Assembly (NCBI RefSeq): GCF_945859825.1
Contig: NZ_CAMAPC010000003.1
Location: 62,001-126,000, forward strand
Length of the DNA stretch: 64,000 nucleotides
Origin: Pseudoalteromonas holothuriae
Lineage (GTDB): Bacteria > Pseudomonadota > Gammaproteobacteria > Enterobacterales > Alteromonadaceae
Direction: 5' to 3'
A program made the translations under genes and the position numbers. Every line of letters starts with the position of its first letter. The stretch's first letter is position 1. This document shows, piece after piece, positions 10,401 through 21,700 of the stretch. The notes below the pieces were generated by a model. The model saw only the letters and a program-made list of their open reading frames with translations, was not told the origin of the DNA and did not search any database.

Positions 10401-13400
10401 AATATGCCGTTTTTACAATCTATTGAAACAAGTTGGTTGGGTTGCACATCCAGCTGCTGTAAGGTCAGTGCCAATGTAGTAGCTCGTTGCTTTAGCTGTG
10501 CATAAGTCAACTGCTGCTGATCATATATCACCGCAGCCTTTTGATCGTATGTGGCTGGTAGCGCAAACAGTTTCTCATGTAAACATTCGGTATAATGCCA
10601 ATTTTGCACATCATGATGGGCTGAATGCAAAAATGACTGCTCTTGCGCCGACATTAAGCCCTCAGAATTTAGCTTTGCATGGCCACTACTGAGCATTAAC
10701 CTGAGTGCTTTATCAAAATACCCAGTGTAGCTCTGTATTTGCTGCTCGCTGAATTCTTTGCCGTTATAACTCAGATTTATCGTTGCCAAAAGGTTCAAAG
10801 GGTCATATACGGCGTTACACAACAATGGATAGTTAACGGTGCCAAACGCGTTAAGCGCAGCTGTCGAATCAGCTTCAGCGCATATTCCTGGCATGCTAAT
10901 GTAATTAAACAATATTTCGAACAGCTCTTGTTTGTCATTCAATTTAACTAACTCAGCAAGTGGAAAGCGGCAGTAAGGCAAAAGCTTTGCTTCTTCTGCA
11001 GCCACCTGCTGAATGCATTGCAACCAAGTTTGATCGCCACTTAATGCCAAGCGAACCGGAATAGAGTTCAAATATAAACCCAGCACATCAGCCGCTTCCT
11101 CATGTTCTAGTCGCCCATTGCTGACTAGCCCCGTTACCATCTCTTGTTGGGCGCTCACATATCTGATCACCGCTAGGTGAGCACATAACAATATTGATTT
11201 CATGGTAACACCCAACTCTTTTGCTAAGTCATTGAGCGGCTTAATCACGTCACTTTTCACATGCAACTGCACGGTATTATAAGGGGCTGCTTTATCTCTA
11301 TTTAGCGTTCTAGGCAAACGTGTAAACGGAGCATCGATAAGGTAAGAATGCCAAAATTCTTTTTGTAATTGCCCATTAATCGCTGCTCTTTCTTTACTTA
11401 CGTAATCCGCAAAGCGCAGATGAAAACGGTGATGGGTTAATGGCTGCTGATTCAGTTTAAGGCGATAATTGGCAACGACCTGCTGTAATAGTTTATACAG
11501 GCTCCAACCATCGAGCATAGCGTGGTGCCCACTGTAACCCAACGTACTGTCAGCTTCTGACAGTTTAAATATTACCAATTTAAACAATGGCGCCTGCTGC
11601 CATGGGATATGGCGTTGCCCCTCATCAATATTCCATTGAATCACGGCCTGCTCTTGATCAACCACGTTGGTCAAATCAATTAGTTCAATGTTCGCTGCAA
11701 CGGTGTCATGTACTAACTGCAAAGGCTGATCAGATAAATCAAAATTAAATTCGGTACGTAAAACTTCATGTTCCGCTATCGCATCAGCAACGACCGCTTT
11801 CAGTGCATGCAAGTCAGCGTGAAGCCCCAACCTCAACGTGTAAACGTTGTGATAGGCTTCTTTACTGTCACTCAGCTGATTGTGAAACACCATGCCCAAC
11901 TGCAACGCAGTCAGTGGATAAGCATCGACAACGGATTCTGGCAACTTGTTCACGACTGATTTAGGCAACATTGCAAATGGTGGCACATACTTTGTTTCGT
12001 CAGAAGCATTTTTTTGAGACGCCAGATCACGGCATAGCGCTTGCAATGTTGTGGCTTGATATAATGCTTGAGTTGTCAGTGCTAACCCTGCTTTTTGCGC
12101 CATGGAAATGACTCGAAGTGATAAAATCGAATCTCCTCCCAAAGCAAAGAAATTATCCAATACGCCCACTTTTTCAACAGCCAACAATTGCTGCCAAATA
12201 TCACACATTATGATTTCGCTGTGACTACTGGGTGCCACGAAGGTTGCCAGTGCATCATTAATATCTGGCGCAGGGAGTGCGCGAATATCCACTTTACCAT
12301 TGCTAGTCAGCGGTAGTTGTTCTAATTCAACCCAAGCCGCAGGCTGCATAAATTCCGGAAGTTCCTGTTTGACCAGCTGTTTAATCTGTTCTAATGCCAG
12401 CTTCTGCTGGCCCTTGGCAACTAGGTAAGCGACGAGGTGCTTGTCCCCATGGTGATTATCGCGTGCTGTCACAACGGCGCTTTTGACGTTTTCACACGCT
12501 CTGATGGCGTGTTCAATTTCACCTAGTTCTATCCGGAAACCCCTAATTTTAACCTGCTGATCAGCACGCCCAAGGTACACTAACTCACCGTCTAACTGTC
12601 TGCGAGCCAAATCTCCGGTGCGATAAAAGCGAGTATTAGCAAATTGCTCTAGATGTATAAATCGCTGCCCCGTCAACTGTGGCTGATTTAAATAGCCTCG
12701 ACATACACCAGAGCCTGCAACATACATTTCTCCAACTAAGCCATCAGGCACAAGCTGCCCGGCATCATTGAGTAATACCACTGTTAAATCCGACAATGGT
12801 TCGCCGATAAAACTGGCTGTTTTATCTGTCATTACATCACGCTGATATATTCGACGATAGGTGACATGTACCGTGGTTTCTGTAATACCATACATGTTAA
12901 CTAGCTCGGGAGCATCTTCAGCATATTTATCGACCCAAGGACGTAACTGCGCGAAGTTCAGAGCCTCTCCCCCGAAGATGACATATCTCAGCGGTAGTTT
13001 CTCTCTGCCCGATTTACTGTCTTCATCAATTAATCTATAAAAAGCGCTAGGCGTTTGATTTAAGACCGTTACTTGTTGCTGTTTGAGTAGTTGATAAAAC
13101 TGATCTGGACTTCTTGATACCGTGTAAGGTACAACCACCAACGTACCACCAAATGCTAATGCCCCCCAATATTCCCACACTGAAAAGTCAAACGCATAAG
13201 AGTGGAACATCGTCCAAACATCGCGACTACTAAAGTCAAAGTGTTGTTGTGCAGTAGACATTAAACGCACGACATTATTATGCTGAACTTGCGCACCCTT
13301 GGGGTTGCCTGTCGAACCTGATGTGTATATCACATATGCTAGGTTCAGTGGTGTTAAACTAATTTCTTCAGGTTTTATATTCTGTGCAGATTGCACAGCC

Positions 13401-15277
13401 AGTACTTGCTTGATCTCTGGCGAGTCGAGGCATATCAAAGAGGCACTTTCGACCGTCAGAGTGTCCTGCACCGAAAGGCTAGTCAATATACATGACACTT
13501 TGCTATCTTCAAGCATGTAGCGAATACGACTGTGTGGATAGCTAGGGTCTAGCGGTACATACGCCCCCCCAGCTTTAAGTACTGCCAGTATTGCCACTGT
13601 CATGTCTATCGAACGGGGTAAACTAATACCCACCATTGTTTCTGCTTTCACCCCCTGCGCCATTAGATAATGTGCCAACTGGTTCGCCTGCACATTTAAC
13701 TCGCTGTAAGTTAAAGATTGTTGCTCAAATACTACCGCAACTTGGTCAGGTTGTTTACTCACTTGCTGTTCAAACAACTGCTGTAAACATTGCGATTGAG
13801 GTGCTGCTTGTTTTAATGACTTACTCATCTGTGCTTGTTGATTTGCGTGAGCCAAAGGTAATTGCTCAAGAGCGCACTGTGGCTGAGCAGTCACCTTCTC
13901 CAGAATACGTACATACATTTGGCTTAAAAACTGTATGGTTTGTTCACTAAACAGTGCGCTGTCATACTGCCACTCACAAGCAAGATAACGGTAAACATCG
14001 TTCACTTTTAGACTGATATCAAACTGAGAGCCTGTTTCTTGTGCCGCAAAGTTACTGATTTTCACATCACCTAACTGTTGATCTAGTAGCTCTCCGCGCT
14101 GCAAGGTAAACGACAGCTGGAAAATTGGTGTATAACTTAAATCTCGTTGCAACGCCAACTTATCAACTAAGCGATCAAATGGCATGTCTTGGTGTTTTAA
14201 GCCCTGCAATACCACCTCTTTGTGTTGTGCGAGGATTTGTGCAAAACTGTCTTGAAGATCAACACTGTGGCGCAATACCAATGTATTGGTAAAAAAGCCT
14301 GGTATGTTATCTAAACCCGCTTGTGTTCTTCCAGAAACAGGACTACCTAATACGACTTCTTCACTATGCGCGTACATACTTATCAGCACAGACCATGCAG
14401 CCTGCATAAAAACGTAAGTTGTTACGTCCTGCTGCTGTGATAATTCCCGTATTTTGCTGGTCAACTTTGCACAAAGCTCTACACGTAAATGAGTCCCCTT
14501 TCCTTGCCGTACTGCTGGTCTGACAAAATCACACGGTATACTGTTTAGCGGAGCCACACCTTTAAGTTTCTCAAGCCAATACGCATCAAGTGACTCTAAC
14601 GTTTTGGCAAACTCGTCACCGCGTTGCCAATGACAAAAATCAAGATAGTCAAGTTTTGTAGATACTTGATTTGGTGTTTGCCCGGTACTCAATGACAGAT
14701 ATAGCTCACTAAACTGTGCTACCAATAACTCCATTGACTGACCGTCAGTCACTATATGGTGAATCGTCAAAGTGAACACATGCTCATTATCACTCATTTT
14801 AATAAGTCGAACTCTAAATAACGGTTCATTACTCAAGTCAAATGGTTTATTTGGATCCAATGCCCGAAGGCGGTCTAACTCATGCTCAAGGTTATCACTT
14901 AAGCGACTGAGGTCATGTTGCTGTAAGGGTAATTGCGACAGCTCACTTACTTGCTGAAAAGGTGTTCCATCTCGGTCCACAATGTTTACCCGAAGTATCG
15001 GGTTATTGTGCACCAATTGCTGCCAAGCCTGTAAGAATGAATCACGGCAAAATGCGCCTGTCATTTTTACCGCCATGTGCAGATTGTACTCTGTACCTTG
15101 TGAGTTTAGGCGAGATAAAAACCATAGTCTCTGTTGCGCAAAACTTAAGGGAATATGCTCGTCGTTTTGACGCTTAGCAATTCCTTTTTTGGCATTCAAC
15201 TGAATCCCCTTATTTTGCGCTAACTTTTGTAATAGCGCGCGACGCTTATCATTCAAATTACTAGTCTGATTATTCAT
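7421..15277 (-). CDS. NRPS protein 6: C - A(Thr) - PCP - C - A(Cys-like) - PCP - E
   Basis: 2618 residues, two modules and an epimerase. C1 (~45-460) has HHIVTDG. A1 (~490-1000) has FDFSVWE, NQTPSAF, VIFGGEA and NMYGITETTVH, giving the Thr code D-F-W-N-I-G-M-V-H. PCP1 has GGDSI (~1045). C2 opens AYPLTALQ and has HHAMLDG (~1252). A2 has VIFTSGSTGE, FDLSVFD, WNSVPAI, FLSGDW and SLGGATEAAIW. Its pocket D-L-F-N-F-S-L-I-W is close to the Cys code DLYNLSLIW, although an ordinary C domain and not a Cy domain precedes it. PCP2 has GMDSI (~2109). The last ~430 residues are an epimerization domain: LPIQHWF, HHLIVDGVSWR, TVGWFTELYP and LLFNYLGQLD. The Cys-like residue should therefore pass on in D form. 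The N-terminal KRRALLQKLAQNKG is a basic docking helix facing the acidic tail of protein 5. It starts two bases after protein 5. Confidence 0.95.
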   Translation of the reverse strand: MNNQTSNLNDKRRALLQKLAQNKGIQLNAKKGIAKRQNDEHIPLSFAQQRLWFLSRLNSQGTEYNLHMAVKMTGAFCRDSFLQAWQQLVHNNPILRVNIVDRDGTPFQQVSELSQLPLQQHDLSRLSDNLEHELDRLRALDPNKPFDLSNEPLFRVRLIKMSDNEHVFTLTIHHIVTDGQSMELLVAQFSELYLSLSTGQTPNQVSTKLDYLDFCHWQRGDEFAKTLESLDAYWLEKLKGVAPLNSIPCDFVRPAVRQGKGTHLRVELCAKLTSKIRELSQQQDVTTYVFMQAAWSVLISMYAHSEEVVLGSPVSGRTQAGLDNIPGFFTNTLVLRHSVDLQDSFAQILAQHKEVVLQGLKHQDMPFDRLVDKLALQRDLSYTPIFQLSFTLQRGELLDQQLGDVKISNFAAQETGSQFDISLKVNDVYRYLACEWQYDSALFSEQTIQFLSQMYVRILEKVTAQPQCALEQLPLAHANQQAQMSKSLKQAAPQSQCLQQLFEQQVSKQPDQVAVVFEQQSLTYSELNVQANQLAHYLMAQGVKAETMVGISLPRSIDMTVAILAVLKAGGAYVPLDPSYPHSRIRYMLEDSKVSCILTSLSVQDTLTVESASLICLDSPEIKQVLAVQSAQNIKPEEISLTPLNLAYVIYTSGSTGNPKGAQVQHNNVVRLMSTAQQHFDFSSRDVWTMFHSYAFDFSVWEYWGALAFGGTLVVVPYTVSRSPDQFYQLLKQQQVTVLNQTPSAFYRLIDEDSKSGREKLPLRYVIFGGEALNFAQLRPWVDKYAEDAPELVNMYGITETTVHVTYRRIYQRDVMTDKTASFIGEPLSDLTVVLLNDAGQLVPDGLVGEMYVAGSGVCRGYLNQPQLTGQRFIHLEQFANTRFYRTGDLARRQLDGELVYLGRADQQVKIRGFRIELGEIEHAIRACENVKSAVVTARDNHHGDKHLVAYLVAKGQQKLALEQIKQLVKQELPEFMQPAAWVELEQLPLTSNGKVDIRALPAPDINDALATFVAPSSHSEIIMCDIWQQLLAVEKVGVLDNFFALGGDSILSLRVISMAQKAGLALTTQALYQATTLQALCRDLASQKNASDETKYVPPFAMLPKSVVNKLPESVVDAYPLTALQLGMVFHNQLSDSKEAYHNVYTLRLGLHADLHALKAVVADAIAEHEVLRTEFNFDLSDQPLQLVHDTVAANIELIDLTNVVDQEQAVIQWNIDEGQRHIPWQQAPLFKLVIFKLSEADSTLGYSGHHAMLDGWSLYKLLQQVVANYRLKLNQQPLTHHRFHLRFADYVSKERAAINGQLQKEFWHSYLIDAPFTRLPRTLNRDKAAPYNTVQLHVKSDVIKPLNDLAKELGVTMKSILLCAHLAVIRYVSAQQEMVTGLVSNGRLEHEEAADVLGLYLNSIPVRLALSGDQTWLQCIQQVAAEEAKLLPYCRFPLAELVKLNDKQELFEILFNYISMPGICAEADSTAALNAFGTVNYPLLCNAVYDPLNLLATINLSYNGKEFSEQQIQSYTGYFDKALRLMLSSGHAKLNSEGLMSAQEQSFLHSAHHDVQNWHYTECLHEKLFALPATYDQKAAVIYDQQQLTYAQLKQRATTLALTLQQLDVQPNQLVSIDCKNGILQVIAMLACSLSGAAYLPVDPDWPIARKHKVLTLGEVQVALCDEASHEQYNAAKLKIINLSAEHVWQQNIAVPLKKSVTSSDLAYVIFTSGSTGEPKGVMLTHQAVQNTLNDMVHRFELSDKYTVLGLSSISFDLSVFDVFASVQHGMTLVLPSVELRRNPEHWGELVRAHEVSVWNSVPAIFQLWVDYERSAQIPCQHNSLRQVFLSGDWLPVNLFADAKHIAQQAKIHSLGGATEAAIWSITYPIQHIESHWRSIPYGKAMTNQSFYVLNDDYQLCPVWTEGDLYIGGVGLALGYWRDEQRTSLQFIQHPQSGQRLYRTGDRGRFLDDANIEFLGRSDFQVQINGYRVELGEIETELNKQQDVKSSLLLVHKDNRGNAHLVAYVVPHGSKRPDVVLWSKSLAESLPHYMQPQQIITLQSWPLSDNGKVDRKALPEPEFMNQTLNVAVEKSANEKEHKLHEILIRLLKVDQLSVTDNLFMLGMDSIVAIQLVAQAKRESLSFSIQQLYQYNSIRELAAVIEDATITSGKQQFTEAQLLPIQHWFLYYFGRNANHFNQAFAFTCELLNWQALKNSVCELLQTHDVLSAYLSDGTIEINKTVTVDDVLQHFQLKEEVCMSEQVLSIAQTAQRSFDLNSGPLLKILYLEGSRGQHRLVFVCHHLIVDGVSWRVLLSDLEFAYDAAKNQTGRVLPLPEHNFAQWADWVIKTTDKINVDEQISFWRNQIIDNPLLPTLQPRHTDDNTYGHSQSETYSLNESLTAQLLGNANTKFNTETQDLFVTGLALALNQMSHHPQYSILMESHGRQHTELDLSRTVGWFTELYPVALHVDALQLSDTLIQIKETLRQCQSQSRSYGQIRYLSEHPEARNLRLIAEPQLLFNYLGQLDKVIDTNSVFQAAPESLGADIDERLVRPQQLEVTVMVVGGQAQLHCRYCPTMHSKQLIQQWLDQYAQALTQIIEMCTASNERCFTPSDVPESGMSFNEINDFLDELCD

Positions 15278-15279
15278 AA

Positions 15280-18200
15280 TTACAACGCCTGCTCCAACTC
15301 TTCTAACTCTTCTTCAGTCATTTGCGACAGCTGAAGGTATTGTTCGCAGATAAGGTCAATTTGTTCCTGCCCACCGACTAATTCACCCAAATGTTGTGAT
15401 AATTCACGGACCGTTGCAAATTCAAAAATAGCGTGGAGTGATAATGTCAATCCCAAGTTTTCATTAATAATATTCACTAACTGCGTCGCCAGCAGCGAAT
15501 GCCCACCGACACTAAAAAAGTCATCATCAACACCGATATTCGTGTTACCCAACAGTTCTATCCATAAATTCACCAACACTTGTTCTGATGCAGTTTCAGG
15601 GGGCGTCAAACCTTTATTGTCTGAGGATTCATCAGCAATGACCACTTCAGCCAAAGCGCTGTGATCGACCTTTCCATTAGGGTTCAGAGGAATTGATTCA
15701 ACTGTAATTATTTGGCTGGGTATCATGTAGGCTGGCAGCTTATTACGCAGCGCTTCTTTCACTACATTGCTATCAAATGCAACACCTGTAATCGCGACAT
15801 ACGCCACCAATTGCTCACTGTTACCAATTGACTGTTTTACAACGTAAGCCTGTTTGACAGCATCACTTTGACACAAGCTGGCTTCGACTTCTGCAGGTTC
15901 AATACGATAACCGCGTAGTTTAATCATAAAGTCGGCACGCTCTACGTATTTAATCTCACCGTTTGCTAAGCGTTTGACCAAGTCTCCAGTGCGATACATT
16001 CTTGCGCCTGGTTGATTTGAATATGGATTTGGAATAAACTTTTCTGCCGTCTCAACAGCATTGTCTAAATAACCATTTGCTAAACAGGCACCAGTCACAT
16101 ACAGCTCACCCACAACCTCGTCGGCAACAGGTGAAAGCGCTTGGTCCAAAACCAGACAGTCGTTAAATACATTACTATGTCCCAATGATTGATTCTGTTC
16201 CCAATCACTATTTTCGCCATCATATGACTTAATTAAGCATACGTGCGTCTCTGATGGTCCATAGAAGTCATATAATTTACAATGAGGTAGCCTCTTGAGC
16301 AGCAACTGCAACGGCTTTGTAAATTGCAACGCTTCTGCCGTAGAAATAATATTTTTCAACGCTTTGAGCCAGTCATCCAACTGTTCAAAGTGCTCCACTT
16401 CATTACTAATTGCTCTTAATACGGCAGAAGGAAAAATCACGGTATCAATATCAAACGCCGAGATATATGACATCACTTCAATGACCACTTTTGTCAACTC
16501 ACCTTCGATAAGGTAAAGATGTTTGCCCTGATACCAGGTCATAAAAATTTCTTGGCAATGCACGTCAAAGCTGGTGCTGGCGTATTGCAACATACGCTGC
16601 TCTATTGCGACTTGTTCTGAGCTCCAGACCACAAGTTGAACTAGGCTCTGATGCGACATTTCTACACCCTTTGGTGCGCCTGTAGAACCCGAAGTGAATA
16701 CAATGTAGGCTGGCGTTTTGGCATTAATAGCAAGCGCTAAGTTTTGCTCACAGCAAGCTGTCGCTTGCGCCATAACCTCACTCATATCTAAGATCTGCAC
16801 CGAATTGCCGAATGCTTCGCTGGCACTTTGCATATCATTCGTCAATACTAAGTTAGCGTTACATGCAAACAACATTTCTTTCAATCTTTGTTGAGGGTAT
16901 GCTAGGTCTAGCGGCACATAAGTGGAGCCTGTTTTTAACACCGCTAATAATGCGATAGTCAAAGGCAAGTCTCTTGGTAAAGCGATAGCAACACGATCAC
17001 CGTGCTTGACTCCTTTAGAAATCAATAAATTAGCAACTTGGTTGGCTTTACTGTTTAGTTCACTATAGGTTAAATCGTGATATCCCAACGAGACCGCTGC
17101 GGCATTAGGCTGCGCCTGTGCTTGTTGCTCAACAATCTGATGCAGCAAAGGCGCATTTTTGGGTATAAGCTCGACGTCACGATGTACCAAACTATTGTAT
17201 TCAAACAACGGGGTATGATGATGGCTGCTACCCCATTGCAACATTTCATTAAAGTCTACCAATAGTGCTTGAATTTGTGCATTTGTGTAATAATGACTGT
17301 TAAACTCTAACTCGCAATTTAGTTGACTGTGTTGCTCACGAACGCTCAAAGAGAGTTCAAACATTGCCTGATCATTGCTCAATTCATAAGGTTCGATCTG
17401 TAGGTTAGGCAACGCCACTTTGCCTGTAAGTGCATTCATATATGAAAAATTAATTTGCGTAAGTGGCTGATGGCTGAGGCTTCGCTCTAAGTCCAAATTG
17501 TCAACCAGTTGCTCAAACGGCAGATCTTGGTTTGCATAGGCTGATAACGACTTACTTTGTACCTGGGTAATCAACTGAGTGAAGCTCATACCTGGGTCCA
17601 CTTGATTTCTAAGCACCAGATAATTAAGAAATAATCCAATCAATGGGTTTAGCCGTTCTTCATGGCGCAATGACACAGCCGTACCAATCGCAATATCATG
17701 CTGTCCTGAATATCGATGCAGTAGCCATGAGAATGAAGCCAGCATTAAATTATTGACTGTGACTCCCTGACTTTTTGCTAACGCAGCTAATTTCTGTGTT
17801 AATTCCACTGAGATTGTTAAAGCCGCCTTATCACCTTCAAAGTTAACCGTTTTGGTATACCCCTGCCTTCTTGGCAACGGTAAGATAGGTGACAGGCCAT
17901 CGAGCTCATTACGCCAAAACTCTAATTGTCGCTCAAGTGTACTTTGTGAAACGGCTCGTTTTTGCCAAGCAACAAAATCTCGATACTGTAACTCCAGCGG
18001 TTCATTCGTTGCTTGTTGATCATGCACCAGCGCTTCATAGTTTTTTGTAAACTCTCGATTTAAATTAGACATTGACCATGCATCAGCAACGATATGATGT
18101 AACGTAAACACTAAAATATGTTGCTCTGTCGACAGCTTTAATAGTTTCGCAGCGATTAGTGGTGGGCAGCTTAAATCAAATTGGTGATGGTAAGCCTGTC

Positions 18201-18705
18201 GTACTTCATCTTCTGCTAGCAGCTCTGGTTGTGATTGTTCGCTCAAATCAATCAGGTTTATTGTCAGATTAACTTCCGGCAATAACTCGGCGCGGGGTTT
18301 TCCTTGACTACTGAAAAACGCGGTACGCAATAATTCATGGCGGCCCATAATTTGATTTAATGCTCGTTGTGCTGCGGGAATATTTAGCTGTCCGCGTAAC
18401 GTCATCGCACTCACTATATGATAAGCACTCAATGACTCTTCTAGTTGATCCATGAACCAAAAACGCGTTTGTCCAAAAGATAATTCAACTGGGTGAGAAG
18501 ATGAAGCATATAACTCTTGTTTATCCGTTTTTTCAAATTGACTCAGCCACTGAAGCAGTTGTTCCTTATTATCCCTTATCATTGTTTGTCGCTCAGGAGT
18601 TAACACCCCTTTGGCAGCTGACACACTCAGCTTGCCATCTTTGCTTTCTATGCGAATACCCGCTTCTTGTAATTGCAAAACTAGTTGAGAGATATTGTTG
18701 CTCAT
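15280..18705 (-). CDS. NRPS protein 5: docking - C - A (unassigned substrate) - PCP
   Basis: 1141 residues, a single elongation module. Residues 1-55 (starting MSNNISQLVLQLQEAGI) form a TubC-type N-terminal docking domain. The C domain (~70-480) has HHIVADA (~205). The A domain (~510-1010) has IVFTSGSTGA, SFDVHCQEIF, IFPSAVL, STAEALQ and DFYGPSETHVC. Read against GrsA the pocket is about D-V-Q-I-I-T-F-V-C. The D-V-Q and SETHV parts recall proline-type pockets (DVQFIAHVV), but the middle differs, so I leave the substrate open. A10 is intact (NPNGKVD). The carrier serine is in VGGHSLL (~1068). The acidic tail (MTEEELEELEQAL) matches the classical C-terminal docking helix paired with the basic start of protein 6. 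The start ATG 18705 is four bases from the stop of protein 4, so translation is probably coupled. Confidence 0.95.
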   Translation of the reverse strand: MSNNISQLVLQLQEAGIRIESKDGKLSVSAAKGVLTPERQTMIRDNKEQLLQWLSQFEKTDKQELYASSSHPVELSFGQTRFWFMDQLEESLSAYHIVSAMTLRGQLNIPAAQRALNQIMGRHELLRTAFFSSQGKPRAELLPEVNLTINLIDLSEQSQPELLAEDEVRQAYHHQFDLSCPPLIAAKLLKLSTEQHILVFTLHHIVADAWSMSNLNREFTKNYEALVHDQQATNEPLELQYRDFVAWQKRAVSQSTLERQLEFWRNELDGLSPILPLPRRQGYTKTVNFEGDKAALTISVELTQKLAALAKSQGVTVNNLMLASFSWLLHRYSGQHDIAIGTAVSLRHEERLNPLIGLFLNYLVLRNQVDPGMSFTQLITQVQSKSLSAYANQDLPFEQLVDNLDLERSLSHQPLTQINFSYMNALTGKVALPNLQIEPYELSNDQAMFELSLSVREQHSQLNCELEFNSHYYTNAQIQALLVDFNEMLQWGSSHHHTPLFEYNSLVHRDVELIPKNAPLLHQIVEQQAQAQPNAAAVSLGYHDLTYSELNSKANQVANLLISKGVKHGDRVAIALPRDLPLTIALLAVLKTGSTYVPLDLAYPQQRLKEMLFACNANLVLTNDMQSASEAFGNSVQILDMSEVMAQATACCEQNLALAINAKTPAYIVFTSGSTGAPKGVEMSHQSLVQLVVWSSEQVAIEQRMLQYASTSFDVHCQEIFMTWYQGKHLYLIEGELTKVVIEVMSYISAFDIDTVIFPSAVLRAISNEVEHFEQLDDWLKALKNIISTAEALQFTKPLQLLLKRLPHCKLYDFYGPSETHVCLIKSYDGENSDWEQNQSLGHSNVFNDCLVLDQALSPVADEVVGELYVTGACLANGYLDNAVETAEKFIPNPYSNQPGARMYRTGDLVKRLANGEIKYVERADFMIKLRGYRIEPAEVEASLCQSDAVKQAYVVKQSIGNSEQLVAYVAITGVAFDSNVVKEALRNKLPAYMIPSQIITVESIPLNPNGKVDHSALAEVVIADESSDNKGLTPPETASEQVLVNLWIELLGNTNIGVDDDFFSVGGHSLLATQLVNIINENLGLTLSLHAIFEFATVRELSQHLGELVGGQEQIDLICEQYLQLSQMTEEELEELEQAL

Positions 18706-18709
18706 TTAA

Positions 18710-21700
18710 TTAAAACTCCATGACTTCAGTGTCTTCTGTATTATCGTTTAATTCTTGTTGTTGTATTTTTGCCGCTTTAATCAGTGTTGCTATGGCATCA
18801 ACAGTCGGGTTAGCAAACAATGGCGCTATAGGTAGCTCGATATCGAATGATTTTTTAAGTAACACAAGTAGCTTCGTCACCATGATTGAATCAGCCCCTT
18901 GCATTATCAGATTGTCATCTTTGTGTAAATGATTCACCTCCAACAACTCACAGCAAATTCGCATTACTGTATTGAGCACTGCATCATTACTAAGTGCGGC
19001 CTCCTCATTACTTGTTGCTGCAAAGTCAATTGCTGGCAAGCGTTTTAAGTCAACCTTGCCATTAGCTCCCAGTGGTAGTTTGTCTAGAATACGCCAAAAT
19101 GTAGGCACCATGTAATCAGGAAGCTTTTGCGCTACAGCCAAACGCAAATTATCGCAAGATATTTGCTGTTCAGCGCAAATATACGCAGCCAGATGCAGTC
19201 GTTGTTTGGCGTCATTCACAACCACAACTTTGGCGGACAGTATCTGAGGTTGTTGTAATAAGTGATGCTCAATTTCTTCAAGCTCGATGCGATAACCGCG
19301 AACTTTTACCTGATTATCCTCGCGCCCTAAAAATTGAATGTTGCCATCTGGCAGATATCGCCCTTTGTCACCGGTCTTGTAGAGCTTATGCTCAATTGCA
19401 GGCACTTGAAGGAAGTGTTGTTCAGTTTTTTTCTTATCATTCCAGTAACCTTTCGCTAATCCTTTTCCTGTGATGTATAGATCACCTTTGACCCAATCAG
19501 GGCAGTTTGCCATGTTTTCATTTAAAATCATATATCCTTGATTTAAAAGAGGCTTTCCATAGGGAATGCTACTCCACTGAGGGTTAACTTGTTCAATATC
19601 GTAAGCAATTGACCAAATTGAAGCTTCCGTTGCCCCTCCTAAACTGGTCAATGTTAAGTGCGGATGCAATTGTTTAATTTTTGCTGCCATCGCAACATTA
19701 ATCCAGTCCCCACTTAGCATACACACTCGTAAGTTCTGTGGAAAGTGTTTTACCGCGCTATATTCAACCAGCATTTGCATCAAGGCAGGGACCGTATTCC
19801 AGATAGTGACATTGTACTTTTCGATATACGCTAACCACTTTCCCGGGTCTCGGTTTTCATCATCGGCAGGTAACACCAAACGTCCACCTGCTCCAAGTAC
19901 CCCAAAAATATCGTAAACAGACAGATCAAAATTGAGGGCTGATAAGCCGAGCACTGTATCTTTGTCAGTAACGTTAAATCTCTGATTGATATCTTCAATG
20001 GTATTTCTCGCTGCACCATGGGTGATCATGACCCCCTTTGGCTTACCCGTCGAACCAGAAGTAAAGATAACGTACGCAAGGTCATCCTTATTCACTTGAG
20101 GGTCCTGCAATTGAATCAATTGTTGCTGATTGTCTGAATCGTCAACATGTTCTGGCAGCGTATATTGCTCAAAAGAGGGTAGGTCATCGATCATGTGCTC
20201 GACGATAATGCAACGAGCTTGCCCTTCCTCAAGAATTTGTTGTCGGCGCTGTTGAGGCAAATTCGCATCGACTGGTAAATATGCCCCTCCAACTAACTGT
20301 ATTGCTAACACGGCTGGTACTTGTTTCCAGCTCTTAGCCATTACTACCCCAACCAACTCTCCTTGACTAAGATTATAGCTTTGTAGTTGTTTGGCCAGAG
20401 CAATAGCCTGCGCGAGTAATTGACCATAGCTTAACTGCACCTCTCGCTGAATCACAGCAATGCGCTCTGGTGCCGCAAGTGATTGTGCTAATAAAGGTTG
20501 ATGAAGAAGTCCACTCGGCAGTTCTGCCTCAGTGTTGTTAATTACTGCACGCTTTGCTCGCTGCTCAGAGGCCATCATCGGGGCTAAGGTACTTAGCTCA
20601 TCTTCATTTACCTGTGCAACTCGCTCGAGCAGGTCAAAGTAACAGTTGAACATTTCTTCCATCATATTGTCAGGGAACAACTTATCAACGCTGCTCCAAG
20701 TCAAAAATAGTTCACCATCCGCTTCTGCAACGGCATGATCCAGCCAAACCTGAGCTGTTCTAGCAACAGCAAAGTTCTCGGTTAAGTCATCCGAACCATT
20801 ACCTTCCATACCCAATGTACTGGTGAATACCACTGGCATAATTGCGTCTTGAAAGCTTCCTTTTTTAGTTGCTAATGCTCTAACAACTTCAATACCGTTG
20901 TAATCCTTGTGATCTAGGTCTTGCCACAAACGCTTTTGTAGCCGCTGCACTGCCTCTATAAAGTTGTTTTGATGTGTATCTACGGCTAATAGGTTCACCG
21001 TGGTGAAATCGCCCACAATATCCATTACTTGGTTGTGTACGGGAGCACGATTGAATAGTGTCAGATTGATTACAAACTCAGCACATTCACTCCACAAACC
21101 TAGCACGTCGGCATAACATGTAAGCAGTAAGCTGGTAGGCGATACTTGTAATTTTGCTGCCTGTTCTTTTAATGCAGCCCAGTGTGCCTTGCCCAACTTT
21201 TTCCTACGGCTAACAAACTCAACATTGCTTAGCTGCTCAGGCTTTTGTATCAACGGCAACGCCGGGCGCTCAGGAAAAGTTTCCAAACGTTGCTGCCAAT
21301 AATCGCGACTACGTTTGTAGGATTGCTGCTGTTTGAGCACATTCTGATGCAAAACATAGTCTCGAAAGGTCAATGTCAACTCGGGTAAATGGCTGTCGTT
21401 TTTTTCGTACATAGCCATAAACTCACGTGACAAAATCATTTCACTCCAAGCATCAACAATCAGAGAATTCATGATCACATGAACTCTAAAGTCCTGATCA
21501 GCTAACTGAGAGATCTTCACATCAAACAAAGGCCAAGTCGCTGAGTTCAGCTTTTGTGCCAGCATCTGTTCACGTCGTATCAACAATGCAGCTTCTCTTT
21601 GTGGCTCTGGTAGTAGTCTTAAATCCAACATGCCTAAATCAAACTCATTAACACTGTCGAGCACTTTTTGCTGATCAGTCCCAACGATCACAACACGTAA

